Positions 28,512 to 36,837 of a DNA stretch of 64,000 nucleotides are shown one piece after another. The position numbers and the translations under genes were made by a program. Under the pieces are notes generated by a model. It was not told the DNA's origin. It made no database searches and saw only the letters and a program-made list of their open reading frames with translations. The stretch comes from Ancylobacter mangrovi (GTDB lineage Bacteria > Pseudomonadota > Alphaproteobacteria > Rhizobiales > Xanthobacteraceae). The DNA lies in assembly GCF_024752355.1 (NCBI RefSeq), contig NZ_JANTHZ010000002.1:310001-374000 (forward strand), in the 5' to 3' direction. Positions within the stretch are counted from its first letter, which is position 1; each line of letters opens with the position of its first letter.

Positions 28512-29191
28512 CTGGCGGGAATGCTCACCACATGCGTGTAGCTGCGCCCGCCATTGCGGCCGACGAGCGGCCAGGAGACGCGGACCGTGACGTTGCCGCC
28601 GGCGCGCGGGGGGCGGCCGGAAAGCACCAGCCGCGTGCCGCGGACGGTGCGGCCGAGGCAGTAGGTCGAGCCGGCGTCGTTGCCGGTGGCGACGAAGCGG
28701 CCGTAATCGGTGGAGAGCTTCAGCCCCGGCGAGGCGCTGAGCACGGTCAGCCTCGGCGCGTCGGCCGGCTGGCACAGCGAATCGGCCATGCCGGCGGCGA
28801 AGAGCACGCCGTTCGCGCCGCCGCCGGTCAGGGATGCGAGGCGCTGGTAGCTGTTGCCGTCGCCGACCGGCGAGGTGTAGCCGGGGAAGACCGCCCCGCC
28901 CGGGCCGAGCAGGCGGTTGAGCAGCGGATATTGCTGCAGCGTCGGCGGCAGGCCGCTGTCCTGCGTCGGCGATCCCGGCGTCGCCCAGTCCGGCAGGCCG
29001 GAGCCCGGCGGCGGGTAGACGGTGACCGAGGACCGCGCGGCGGCCGGCTGCATGGCCGCGCCGGCGCCGATGAGGAGCGCCGCCGCCACCGCGACGCGCG
29101 CGGCGCGCCGCCAGATGCCGCGCCTGCCTAGGGAAGGCTCGATTGGGGAAGCCTCGATCGCGGAAACCTTGATCGCGGAAGCCTTGATCAT
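28508..29191 (-). CDS. secreted protein of unknown function with N-terminal repeat
   Basis: 227 residues from the ATG at 29191, chosen for its AGGAG ribosome site; the frame is open much further upstream but crosses fabI. The first 21 codons are four copies of a 5-residue repeat (I-K/E-x-S-x), an unusual lead into the signal peptide (VAVAAALLIGAGAAM, cleavage near AAA). The mature part has two cysteines (SLCQP and STYCLG) and a C-terminal beta-rich segment (NVTVRVSWPLVGRNGGRSY). No family recognised. Likely periplasmic. Confidence 0.65.
   Translation of the reverse strand: MIKASAIKVSAIEASPIEPSLGRRGIWRRAARVAVAAALLIGAGAAMQPAAARSSVTVYPPPGSGLPDWATPGSPTQDSGLPPTLQQYPLLNRLLGPGGAVFPGYTSPVGDGNSYQRLASLTGGGANGVLFAAGMADSLCQPADAPRLTVLSASPGLKLSTDYGRFVATGNDAGSTYCLGRTVRGTRLVLSGRPPRAGGNVTVRVSWPLVGRNGGRSYTHVVSIPAR
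29129..29188 (-). repeat. four in-frame 15-bp tandem repeats at a gene start
   Basis: Immediately after the start codon of the secreted-protein gene. On the coding strand the unit is ATC-(A/G)AG-nnT-TCC-nnn, four times without a gap; the first two copies differ by one base and the last two are more diverged. The array is a candidate site for repeat-number variation that stays in frame. Confidence 0.8.
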
Positions 29192-29298
29192 CGTCCGTCT
29201 CCTGCTCGCCAGCCTGCGCGTTCCGTCGCCGGACTGGAGCATGTCCTGTTCATATACGGACCCGCGGCACGCTTGCCGCGCATCCCGCCGGAACTGCT

Positions 29299-30123
29299 CT
29301 AGTCGCGCTCGAGGGTGAGGTCGGGCGCTTCGGGGTTCTTCATGCCGACGATATGGTAGCCGGCGTCGACGTGGTGAACCTCGCCGGTGACCGCCCGGCC
29401 GAGATCCGAAAGCAGGTACATGCCGGTGTCGCCGACCTCGTCGATGGTGACGGTGCGGCGCAGCGGCGCGTTCAGCTCGTTCCACTTCAGGATGTAGCGG
29501 AAATCGCCGATGCCCGAGGCGGCGAGCGTCTTGATCGGGCCGGCGGAGATGGCGTTGACGCGGATGTTCTTGGGGCCGAGGTCGGCGGCGAGGTAGCGCA
29601 CGCTCGCCTCCAGCGCCGCCTTGGCGACGCCCATCACGTTGTAATGGGGCATCCACTTCTCGGCGCCGTAATAGGTGAGGGTCAGCATTGAGCCGCCGTT
29701 CACCATCAGCTTCTCGGCGCGCTGGGCGACGGCGGTCAGGCTGTAGCAGGAGATCAGCATGGTCTTGCTGAAATTCTCCGCCGTGGTGTCGACATAGCGC
29801 CCGTCCAGCTCGCTCTTGTCGGAGAAGGCGATGGCGTGGACCAGGAAGTCGAGCCCGCCGAGCTGACGCTCGGTCTCGGCGAAGACGGCGTCGATGGTGG
29901 CGGGGTCGGTCACGTCGCAATGGCCGACGACGACGGCGTCGAGTTCGGCGGCGAGCGGCTCGACCCGCTTGCGCAGCGGCTCGCCCTGATAGGTGAAGGC
30001 GAGCTTCGCTCCCTGCGCCTGGGCCGCCTTCGCGATGCCCCAGGCAATGGAGCGGTTGTTCGCCACCCCCATCACCAGGCCGCGCTTGCCGTTCATCAAC
30101 CCGCCCGATGCCATGCCTGTCAC
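29299..30123 (-). CDS. fabI: enoyl-[acyl-carrier-protein] reductase (NADH)
   Basis: 274 residues. Last reductive step of each fatty-acid elongation round. The cofactor site is GVANNRSIAWG, and the catalytic pair Tyr161/Lys168 sits in YNVMGVAK with Tyr151 in front, as in E. coli FabI (Tyr156/Lys163). The C-terminal NVDAGYHI-type segment reads HHVDAGYHIVGM. The GTG at 30123 or the ATG at 30114 could start it. It is a triclosan and isoniazid-type target in other species; nothing here suggests resistance. Confidence 0.94.
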   Translation of the reverse strand: MTGMASGGLMNGKRGLVMGVANNRSIAWGIAKAAQAQGAKLAFTYQGEPLRKRVEPLAAELDAVVVGHCDVTDPATIDAVFAETERQLGGLDFLVHAIAFSDKSELDGRYVDTTAENFSKTMLISCYSLTAVAQRAEKLMVNGGSMLTLTYYGAEKWMPHYNVMGVAKAALEASVRYLAADLGPKNIRVNAISAGPIKTLAASGIGDFRYILKWNELNAPLRRTVTIDEVGDTGMYLLSDLGRAVTGEVHHVDAGYHIVGMKNPEAPDLTLERD

Positions 30124-30227
30124 GCTGTGCTCCGTACTCTCTGCTCACCTCGCGGTGGCGGAAGGTTCCTATCGCACAGCGGCAACACCCGCTCAAGCGA
30201 CCCGCTCGCGCGGCCGGCGGTCCCGGA

Positions 30228-31217
30228 TCAGCCGGCGCTCTCCTGACGGCGCTTCATCAGCGCCTCCAGTTCGGGGTCGTGATCCTCGGGCAGCACGATC
30301 CGCATGCTCGCGAAAAGATCGCCCGTGGTGCCGTCGGCCTTGGGCAGGCCCTTGCCGCGCAGGCGGAAGGTGCGCCCCGAATTGGTCCAGTGCGGCACCG
30401 AAAGCTCGACCTCGCCCGACAGGGTCGGCACGCGCACCTTGCCGCCGGTGACGGCGAGCGCGAGGGGGAGCGGGACGTCGGTGCGAAGGTCCGCGCCGTC
30501 GATGCGGAAATGGCGGTGCGGGGCATAGGCGACGACGACATAGGCGTCGCCCGGGGCACCGCCGAAGGGGCTCGGCTCGCCCTGGCCCTTCATCCGCATG
30601 CGGTGGCCTTCCGCCACCCCGGCGGGAATCTTCACCTCGACCGTGCGCCCGTTCGGCAGGTGGACCTTGACCGGGCCGCCCTCGATGACCTTGTCGAGCG
30701 GCACCGGGACCGTGATCTCGACGTCGCCGCCGCGCGGCATCTCCCCGCCGCCACCGCCGGCCCGGCCGCGACGCCCGCGCATGCCCCCGCCGAGGCCGCC
30801 GAGAATGTCCGACAGCACGTCGTCGAAGCCGCCGGCGTCATGCGGCCCGTGGCCGGAGCGGCGCGCGCCCTCCGGGCCATAGGAGAAGCTCTCGAAAATG
30901 GTCTCGCCGCCCGGCCCGCGGCCGAAGCCGCCGCGCCGGAAGCCGCCGCCACCGAAGCCCTGGCCGCCGCCGGGGAAGCCCTCGAAGCCGCGCGGCTTGC
31001 CCTCGGCGTCGATCTCGCCGCGGTCGAACTGGCCGCGCTTCTCCGGGTCGGAGAGGATCTCGTGGGCGCTGTTCAGCTCGGCGAACTTGTCCTGCGCCTT
31101 CGGATCGTCCTTGTTGGCGTCCGGGTGCAGCTTCTTGGCGAGCTTGCGGAAGGCTCGCTTGATCTCGCTCTGGTCGGCGGTACGGGCGACGCCGAGAATC
31201 TCATAAGGATCGCGCAT
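30228..31217 (-). CDS. J-domain co-chaperone (class II DnaJ/CbpA-like)
   Basis: 329 residues. J domain at 1-68 with the Hsp70-stimulating HPD motif at His31-Pro-Asp33, then a Gly/Phe-rich linker (about 80-115), then two DnaJ C-terminal substrate-binding domains ([16 protein letters not shown] onward). There is no CxxCxGxG zinc finger, which makes it a CbpA/DjlA-like class II protein and not the main DnaJ. Cytoplasmic partner of DnaK. Leftward, upstream of fabI by about 100 bp. Confidence 0.9.
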   Translation of the reverse strand: MRDPYEILGVARTADQSEIKRAFRKLAKKLHPDANKDDPKAQDKFAELNSAHEILSDPEKRGQFDRGEIDAEGKPRGFEGFPGGGQGFGGGGFRRGGFGRGPGGETIFESFSYGPEGARRSGHGPHDAGGFDDVLSDILGGLGGGMRGRRGRAGGGGGEMPRGGDVEITVPVPLDKVIEGGPVKVHLPNGRTVEVKIPAGVAEGHRMRMKGQGEPSPFGGAPGDAYVVVAYAPHRHFRIDGADLRTDVPLPLALAVTGGKVRVPTLSGEVELSVPHWTNSGRTFRLRGKGLPKADGTTGDLFASMRIVLPEDHDPELEALMKRRQESAG

Positions 31218-31313
31218 GGGTGATTATCCGTCCGGCGGTTCCGGGCTTCGGACGTCATGTAGGCACGGTGTTGCTGCGATGCAACGGTCGAACCGGCCCC
31301 TGTCGAACGGCAT

Positions 31314-31787
31314 TCAGCCTTTCTCGAGCATCCGGGCCTGATCGACCTTCCAGGAGCCCTTCGCGGTCCGGCACGCCTCGCCCTCGAGCCAGTTCTCGCT
31401 GGTGTCGCGCACGAAGCTCATCAGGAAGGCGCGGCAGTCGCCCGCGGTGGCGAGCCGGGTGCCGATCGGCGTCACCGTGCCACGGGTGGCGCTGGCATAA
31501 TTCTCCCACGGCACGCTGGGCGCAACCTGGTCCTCGCTCAGCGCCTCGGCGAGCGCCTGGCGCGCGGAGAGCCAGTCGTCGGGCGCCACCCCGTCCGGGA
31601 TCGGCTCGGAATAGGCCATGGGGATCGGCGTCACCGAGCCGGTCGCCAGCGGATCGAGCGCCGGCGGCATGGAGCAGCCGCCCAGAGCAAGCCCTGAGAT
31701 ACCGGCCAGGAACAGGAGCGATAGTGCTGGGCGTTCGCCAGCGGCACGCTTATATGAGGAGCGATGTGTCGCCCGTGTCGCTGTCAT
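31314..31787 (-). CDS. RT0821/Lpp0805-type surface lipoprotein
   Basis: 157 residues if the ATG at 31787 is used; an in-frame ATG at 31811 is also possible. A hydrophobic segment ends in a lipobox (LALGGC), followed by a Pro/Ser-rich linker. The C-terminal domain has the family pattern of two cysteines around a short beta-hairpin ([10 protein letters not shown] then [14 protein letters not shown]). Likely an outer-membrane lipoprotein of structural or unknown function. Divergent from pdxH with almost no gap, so their promoters must lie inside each other's 5' sequence. Confidence 0.75.
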   Translation of the reverse strand: MTATRATHRSSYKRAAGERPALSLLFLAGISGLALGGCSMPPALDPLATGSVTPIPMAYSEPIPDGVAPDDWLSARQALAEALSEDQVAPSVPWENYASATRGTVTPIGTRLATAGDCRAFLMSFVRDTSENWLEGEACRTAKGSWKVDQARMLEKG

Positions 31788-31809
31788 CCGCCGCCCATGG
31801 AACGTCGAC

Positions 31810-32487
31810 ATGGCCTTGATTTCCAAGGGGGCGCCCGCCCCCACCCTTGAAGATGCCGTTATGGAAGCGCCCGAACCGTTAACATCCGGTGATTTCACCG
31901 ACGCCTCAGAGCCTTTTCAGCTGTTCGAAGACTGGTTCGAGGAAGCGAAGGCCAGCGAACCGAACGATCCTAACGCCATGGCGCTCGCCACCGTCGACGC
32001 CGACGGGCTGCCGGACGTGCGCATGGTGCTGCTGAACGCGCGCGACGCGCGCGGCTTCGTGTTCTTCACCAATACGGGGAGCGCGAAGGGCCGCGAGCTG
32101 GCGGCAGTGCCCAAGGCGTCCGTCGTGTTCCACTGGAAGTCGCTGCGCCGGCAGATCCGGGTGCGCGGGCCGGTGGAGCAGGTCAGCGACGCGGAGGCGG
32201 ACGCCTATTTCGCCACCCGCCCGCGCCTGTCGCAGATCGGCGCCTGGGCGAGCCAGCAGTCGCAGCCGCTGGAAGGGCGCTTCGCGCTCGAGGGCGCGGT
32301 GGCGAAGTACACCGCGCAATACGCGCTCGGCGGCGTGCCGCGCCCGCCGCACTGGACGGGCTTCCGCATCAAGCCGGTGCAGATGGAATTCTGGCACGAC
32401 CGCCCGTTCCGCCTGCACGACCGCATCATGTTCCGCCGTCCCTCCCCCGATGCGGGGGAATGGAACAAGTCCCGGCTTTATCCCTGA
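31810..32487 (+). CDS. pdxH: pyridoxamine 5'-phosphate oxidase
   Basis: FMN enzyme oxidising pyridoxine/pyridoxamine 5'-phosphate to pyridoxal phosphate. 225 residues from the ATG at 31810; the ATG at 31861 (208 residues) fits alphaproteobacterial PdxH lengths about as well, and neither has a strong ribosome site. Family sequence is clear: [51 protein letters not shown] and the C-terminal [12 protein letters not shown]...RLYP. A TTATAT hexamer at 31750 could be part of its promoter. Confidence 0.93.
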   Translation: MALISKGAPAPTLEDAVMEAPEPLTSGDFTDASEPFQLFEDWFEEAKASEPNDPNAMALATVDADGLPDVRMVLLNARDARGFVFFTNTGSAKGRELAAVPKASVVFHWKSLRRQIRVRGPVEQVSDAEADAYFATRPRLSQIGAWASQQSQPLEGRFALEGAVAKYTAQYALGGVPRPPHWTGFRIKPVQMEFWHDRPFRLHDRIMFRRPSPDAGEWNKSRLYP

Positions 32488-32518
32488 CAGGCACCCGCCG
32501 CTGAGCTAAGACACACCC

Positions 32519-33268
32519 ATGAACCAGGGTTCCAACCAGCCTCGCCGTACGCTCCTGCTCACCGGCGCCTCGCGCGGCATCGGGCACGCCACCGTGAAAC
32601 GCTTCTCGGCGGCGGGCTGGCGCGTCATCACCTGCTCGCGCCATCCCTTCCCCGAGAACTGCCCGTGGGAGATGGGGCCGGAGGACCATATCCAGGTCGA
32701 CCTGTCCGACTCCGCCGACACGATGCGGGCGATCGAGGAGATCAAGAGCCGGCTCGCCAATGGCGAGTTGCACGCGCTGGTCAACAATGCCGGCATCTCG
32801 CCCAAGGGCGCGGGCGGGGCGCGCCTCGACACGATCGACACGCCCGAGGAAGACTGGCACCGCGTGTTCCAGGTGAACTTCTTCGCCCCCGTGTTGCTGG
32901 CGCGCGGCCTGCTGGAGCAGCTCAAGCGCACGCATGGCGCGGTGGTGAACGTCACCTCCATCGCCGGCTCGCGGGTGCATCCCTTCGCGGGCGCCGCCTA
33001 CGGCACCTCCAAGGCGGCGCTCGCCGGCCTCACGCGCGAGATGGCGGCCGATTTCGGGCCGCTCGGCGTGCGCGTCAACGCCATCGCGCCGGGCGAGATC
33101 GACACCTCGATCCTGTCGCCGGGCACCGAGAAGATCGTCGAGCAGATCCCGATGCACCGGCTCGGCACGCCGGACGAGGTCGCCAAGATCATCTATGTGC
33201 TGTGCACCGAGACCTCGTCCTATCTGAACGGCGCGGAAATCCACATCAACGGCGGCCAGCACGTCTGA
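32519..33268 (+). CDS. SDR family NAD(P)-dependent oxidoreductase
   Basis: 249 residues. Classical short-chain dehydrogenase: cofactor motif TGASRGIG (15-22), NNAG (89-92), and active site Tyr161-x-x-x-Lys165 with Ser147 about 14 residues before. The C-terminus PGEIDTSI and NGAEIHINGGQ matches the FabG-like group. Substrate unknown. Starts 31 bp after pdxH and may share its transcript; no ribosome site stands out. Confidence 0.88.
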   Translation: MNQGSNQPRRTLLLTGASRGIGHATVKRFSAAGWRVITCSRHPFPENCPWEMGPEDHIQVDLSDSADTMRAIEEIKSRLANGELHALVNNAGISPKGAGGARLDTIDTPEEDWHRVFQVNFFAPVLLARGLLEQLKRTHGAVVNVTSIAGSRVHPFAGAAYGTSKAALAGLTREMAADFGPLGVRVNAIAPGEIDTSILSPGTEKIVEQIPMHRLGTPDEVAKIIYVLCTETSSYLNGAEIHINGGQHV

Positions 33269-33289
33269 GGGCGCTCCGGGCCCACGCCC

Positions 33290-33697
33290 TCACGGGTGAA
33301 GGCGGGCGCCCTTGACCGCCTTGTCGACGTCCTTGCGCGGCCCGCGCAGGGCGAGGCCGACGAGTTCCGGCGCGTCGGCGTCCTCCTGGCGGAACACCGC
33401 GCGGTTCGCCGCGTCGTGGCCGGTCTCGAACATGGCGCGGACATAGGCGGCGCGGGTCAGCTCGCGCTGTATCGCCTGTGCATAGGCGCGCCGAAGCTGC
33501 TCGCCGGTGGCGGCGAAGATCAGCATCGGCTGGCCGAGCAGGCGTGCGTGCCTTCGCCCCGCCGCATCCTCATAGGGCTCGCCCATCGCCTCGGGCGCCG
33601 CGCCGGCGATGCCGGTGGCGAGGAAGGCGGTCACGTTCAGCTTCTGCCAGACCGCGAGATCCTCCTCGACCAGAATGGCCACCTTGGTGTCGAACAT
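33290..33697 (-). CDS. DUF2000 family protein
   Basis: 135 residues matching DUF2000: KVAILVEEDLAVWQKLNVTAF at the start and YEDAAGRRHARLLGQPMLIF in the middle. Small cytoplasmic protein related to the peptidyl-tRNA hydrolase II fold in family descriptions; its reaction is unknown. It is divergent from an Lrp-family regulator, and this DUF2000/Lrp pairing is common, which suggests the regulator controls it. GGAAAG precedes the start. Confidence 0.8.
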   Translation of the reverse strand: MFDTKVAILVEEDLAVWQKLNVTAFLATGIAGAAPEAMGEPYEDAAGRRHARLLGQPMLIFAATGEQLRRAYAQAIQRELTRAAYVRAMFETGHDAANRAVFRQEDADAPELVGLALRGPRKDVDKAVKGARLHP

Positions 33698-33708
33698 CGC
33701 CAGCTTTC

Positions 33709-33752
33709 CGAATGATGTTAAGCTGGAGCGAGCTTATGCCGAACATCATTCG
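33709..33752. promoter_or_regulatory. 11-bp inverted repeat between DUF2000 and Lrp genes, candidate operator
   Basis: CGAATGATGTT (33709-33719) and its exact reverse complement AACATCATTCG (33742-33752), 22 bases apart, in the 73 bp between the two start codons. A second perfect repeat, TAAGCT/AGCTTA (33719-33736), nests inside. The AT-rich arms stand out from GC-rich surroundings. Best read as the binding site for the adjacent Lrp-type regulator. Confidence 0.7.
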
Positions 33753-33770
33753 TCACAAGGGCACGTCACC

Positions 33771-34298
33771 ATGTCCGCCGACAATACGAACCGCATTCGG
33801 TCGAGGCCCCTGGCCGCGCCGCGCCTCGACGCCACCGACCGAAAGCTGTTAGCCGCGCTCGCGGCCAATGCCGAGCGCAGCTATGCCGAGCTCGGCGAGC
33901 TGTTGCACCTGTCGCCGCCCGCGGTGCACGAGCGGGTGAAGCGGCTGAAGGCGGCCGGCGTCATCACCGCGGTGGCGGCGCGGCTCGACGGCGAGAAGGT
34001 GGGGCGCCCGCTGCTCGCCTTCGTCCATGTCGACACGACGAGCTGGGCGGTGACGCGGCAATTGCTGAAGCTGACCGAATTCCCGGAGGTCGAGGAGATC
34101 CACACCGTCACCGGCGAGAGCGCCATGCTGCTCAAGGTGCGCACCGCCAACACCCGCACGCTGGAGGCGCTGCTGGAGCGGATCCACGCCATAGAGGGCT
34201 TCACCGGCACGCGCAGCTATGTCGCGCTCACCACCTATCTCGAGCGCGGCCCGAGCCCCGAGATCGCCGCCGACGCTACAGCCAGCGCCGCCACTTGA
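33771..34298 (+). CDS. Lrp/AsnC family transcriptional regulator
   Basis: 175 residues from the ATG at 33771. N-terminal helix-turn-helix (about residues 22-70, ELGELLHLSPPAVHERVKRL) and a C-terminal RAM ligand-binding domain (VGRPLLAFVHVDT, EIHTVTGESAMLLKV). Such proteins are octameric and respond to amino acids. Predicted to control itself and the divergent DUF2000 gene through the inverted repeat between them. The 3' end overlaps convergent corA by 23 bp. Confidence 0.9.
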   Translation: MSADNTNRIRSRPLAAPRLDATDRKLLAALAANAERSYAELGELLHLSPPAVHERVKRLKAAGVITAVAARLDGEKVGRPLLAFVHVDTTSWAVTRQLLKLTEFPEVEEIHTVTGESAMLLKVRTANTRTLEALLERIHAIEGFTGTRSYVALTTYLERGPSPEIAADATASAAT

Positions 34299-35253
34299 AG
34301 AAGAGGTAGGGCACGATCGCCGCGGCCAGCATGGCGAGCAGCGCGATCGGGTAGCCCCAGCGGTCGGCGAGCTCGGGCATGTAGCGGAAGTTCATGCCGT
34401 AGACCGAGGCGATCAGCGTCGGCGGCATCAGCACCACCGAGAGCACCGCGAAGATCTTGATGATGTTGTTCTGCTCGATGCCGACCATGCCGAGCGTGGC
34501 GTCGAGCAGGAAGGTGACCTTGTTGCCGAGGAAGCTGACATGGTCGTTCAGCGAGGTGACGTCGCGCTGCATGCTCTTGAGCATGGCGCGCTGGTCCTTG
34601 CTGAAGCGCTCGACCTCGCTCTCATTGGCGAGGAAGATCACGAGGCGGCCGATCGAGACCAGGCTCTCGCGCACCTTCGAGCCGAGGTCCGCGCGCCGGC
34701 CGATCATGCCCATCAGCCCGCGGAAGCGGTCGCTGCCGGCCCCCTTGGTGCCGTTGTCGCCGAACACGCTGCGCGAAAGCTGGTCGAGTTCGTCCGCCAG
34801 CCGCTCGATGATGTCGGCGGCGCGGTCGATCACCGTGTCCAGCATCAGCAGCAGCAGCGCGTTGCCGCCGAGCCCGGAGGGGCAGCCGCGGTCGAGCCGT
34901 GAGACGATGAGCGAGAACGGCTTGGATTCGTCGTAGCGCACCGTGGCGAGCCGCCCGCCGGCGAGGATGAAGGTCACGACCGACAGGGTCGGGTGCTCGC
35001 TCTCGCTGTTGCAGACGATGGCGCCGGTCATGTAGCGCGCGCCGTTCTCGACCCGCAGCCGGCTCGACGGCTCGATCTCGGCCATCTCCTCCCGGGTCGG
35101 GATGGAGACGCCGAGCAGGGCCTCGACCCGCCGGTCCTCGTCGCCCGTCGGGCGGAACAGGTCGATCCAGATCGCTTCCGGCGGCACGGCGCCGTCCGGC
35201 TCCACCGGAACGCGCACCAGCGCGCCGGCCCGCACGCAATAGGCGTTGATCAT
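34276..35253 (-). CDS. CorA family magnesium/divalent cation transporter
   Basis: 325 residues. Large N-terminal cytoplasmic funnel, two C-terminal membrane segments, and the selectivity motif Gly286-Met287-Asn288 (SVYGMNFRYMPEL) between them. The very C-terminus is basic (FFKWRRWL), as usual for CorA. Forms a pentameric channel for Mg2+ (Co2+ and Ni2+ possible). Ribosome site GGGAGA is good. Its tail overlaps the Lrp gene antisense by 23 bp. Confidence 0.92.
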   Translation of the reverse strand: MINAYCVRAGALVRVPVEPDGAVPPEAIWIDLFRPTGDEDRRVEALLGVSIPTREEMAEIEPSSRLRVENGARYMTGAIVCNSESEHPTLSVVTFILAGGRLATVRYDESKPFSLIVSRLDRGCPSGLGGNALLLLMLDTVIDRAADIIERLADELDQLSRSVFGDNGTKGAGSDRFRGLMGMIGRRADLGSKVRESLVSIGRLVIFLANESEVERFSKDQRAMLKSMQRDVTSLNDHVSFLGNKVTFLLDATLGMVGIEQNNIIKIFAVLSVVLMPPTLIASVYGMNFRYMPELADRWGYPIALLAMLAAAIVPYLFFKWRRWL

Positions 35254-35391
35254 GCCGTCTCCCGCTCGTCCATCCCGCCGGCCGGTCGCGCGTCGACCGG
35301 CCGAATCCCACTCATCCTAGCCCGCCTGCGCCCCGCTGGGAGCACCGGCGCGGCGAAGCGCCGCCCACCCACAAGCCGCAAGGCCGGCCCG

Positions 35392-35420
35392 CGTTCCGGA
35401 ACGGGGCGCGTTCAGGAACG
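35392..35420. repeat. two adjacent 12-bp palindromes upstream of corA
   Basis: CGTTCCGGAACG (35392-35403, perfect palindrome) and CGTTCAGGAACG (35409-35420, one central mismatch), 17 bp apart start to start. They lie about 140 bp upstream of the corA start. Spacing does not match the alphaproteobacterial LexA box (GTTC-N7-GTTC). Possible operator, function unknown. Confidence 0.5.
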
Positions 35421-35531
35421 GTATGGGCGTGCGAACGCCGCCGGCAGCGCCGGCCCGTCTCGCCAGAAGGTGTGGCCAGGCGAGGTGGCCAGGGGATGTG
35501 GATGGTGTCGAGGGACGGGGCCGAGCCGAGC

Positions 35532-35759
35532 TCAGGCCGCGAAATACTCGATGTCGCGAAGCGTCACCACTTTGTCCGCGTCCTCGGTCCGCGCCGCACC
35601 CTTGGCGGGGGCATCGGATACCGTCTGCTTGTCGGAACTGTAGCGGGCCGCCGCGGCGACCGCCGAAATGCCGATCTCACGCCAATGTGCTCGTTGCTGC
35701 GAACGTTCCCAACGTTCGCTCGGCCGGCCCTCGGGGACCGGACTTTCCTCGTCAGACAT
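35532..35759 (-). CDS. small hypothetical protein
   Basis: 75 residues from the ATG at 35759, which has GGAGAAGG at good distance. Hydrophilic, mixed charge, with SERWERSQQRAHWREIGISA and an ending DADKVVTLRDIEYFAA. No membrane segment, Cys cluster or known domain. Reading-frame composition is plausible and the ribosome site good, but I recognise no relatives. It stands alone on the minus strand between corA and an L,D-transpeptidase. Confidence 0.45.
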   Translation of the reverse strand: MSDEESPVPEGRPSERWERSQQRAHWREIGISAVAAAARYSSDKQTVSDAPAKGAARTEDADKVVTLRDIEYFAA

Positions 35760-36050
35760 GACCTTCTCCATCGTAAGGAGCCCACCGGACGGGCAGGCGC
35801 CGCGGAAGTGAGCCCCGGACTGCGTCAAAATTATGCGAAATCACCGTCGAAAGGTGGAGTTTGACGTAGGGAGAGGTCGATCCAGGGCAATTTTGACCTC
35901 TTCCAACGGAAGTGATGCTTTTTCGCAACATTCTTGAGCAACGACGCCATGGCACCGATGTGGCCTCTTCAAGGCGGAAAGGAGTTCGGTTAATCGACTG
36001 TAGCGACAGCATGCGCCGAGCATGCGCGAAACGATTCGGAGCAGCGGGAA

Positions 36051-36653
36051 ATGAACGTGCGGGTGGCGGGAGCGGTTCTTCTGGCGCTTCTCCTTGGGGC
36101 GTGCAGCGCCGTGGAGCGCCAGCCGGCGCCCGAGGCGTCGCTGACGCCGCGCGACAAGAAGTGGCTGGCCAACGCGCCTTACAAGAAGGTGCTGCCGCCG
36201 GACATGTTCCAGCGCTCCATCGTCGACTATACGGGCTCCGAGAAGCCGGGCACGATCGTCGTCGATACCAACAAGAAGTTCCTCTATTTGGTCGAGAACG
36301 ACGGCAAGGCGATCCGCTACGGCGTGACCGTCGGCGAGGAGGGCCTCGCCTTCCACGGCGAGGCCAAGGTCGGGCGCAAGGCCGAATGGCCGACCTGGAC
36401 GCCGACCGCCGAGATCAAGGAGCGCCTCGCCGGCGTGCCGAACTTCGTCGGCCCCGGCCCGCAGAACCCGATGGGTGCGCGCGCGCTCTACCTCTACCAG
36501 GGCAACAAGGACACGCTGTTCCGCATCCACGGAACCAACCAGCCCGAATATATCGGGCAGGCAATCTCCTCCGGCTGCATCCGCATGCTGAACGAGGACG
36601 TGATCGACCTTTATTCCCGCGTGCCGCAGGGCGCGAACGTCGTCGTTCTCTGA
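36051..36653 (+). CDS. L,D-transpeptidase lipoprotein (YkuD domain)
   Basis: 200 residues. Lipobox LLGAC with Cys18 as the lipidated residue. The YkuD domain (about 65-200) has the catalytic His160 (FRIHGTN) and Cys176 (SGCIRM). Such enzymes make 3-3 peptidoglycan crosslinks or attach proteins to peptidoglycan; many Hyphomicrobiales carry a dozen or more. Lipidation places it in the periplasm on a membrane. Monocistronic, with a strong terminator. Confidence 0.92.
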   Translation: MNVRVAGAVLLALLLGACSAVERQPAPEASLTPRDKKWLANAPYKKVLPPDMFQRSIVDYTGSEKPGTIVVDTNKKFLYLVENDGKAIRYGVTVGEEGLAFHGEAKVGRKAEWPTWTPTAEIKERLAGVPNFVGPGPQNPMGARALYLYQGNKDTLFRIHGTNQPEYIGQAISSGCIRMLNEDVIDLYSRVPQGANVVVL

Positions 36654-36692
36654 ACGATCGGCGCCGGCCCGGAACCGGGCCCGGACGACATC

Positions 36693-36720
36693 AAGGCGCT
36701 GCCGCGGCAGCGCCTTTTTT
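36693..36720 (+). terminator. rho-independent terminator after the L,D-transpeptidase
   Basis: Perfect 12-bp inverted repeat 36693-36716 (AAGGCGCTGCCG and its complement) closing on a short CGCG loop, followed directly by six T. Lies 39 bp after the stop. Confidence 0.9.
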
Positions 36721-36756
36721 GTTGCGCGTCTTCCCCGACCGGCACCCAGCCGACAA

Positions 36757-36790
36757 CAAAAATGCCCGGGCAGGCGCCCGGGGATTTTGT
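36757..36790 (-). terminator. terminator of the class III aminotransferase (possibly bidirectional)
   Basis: On the minus strand, stem CCCGGGC / GCCCGGG with a four-base GCCT loop, then CATTTTTG. It lies about 50 bp beyond the aminotransferase stop. The other side carries ATTTTG, so it may also stop rightward readthrough. Confidence 0.8.
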
Positions 36791-36837
36791 CGTCCATGGC
36801 GGAGGGGATCGCGGCGCAGAGCGCGCCGCGCCCGCCC

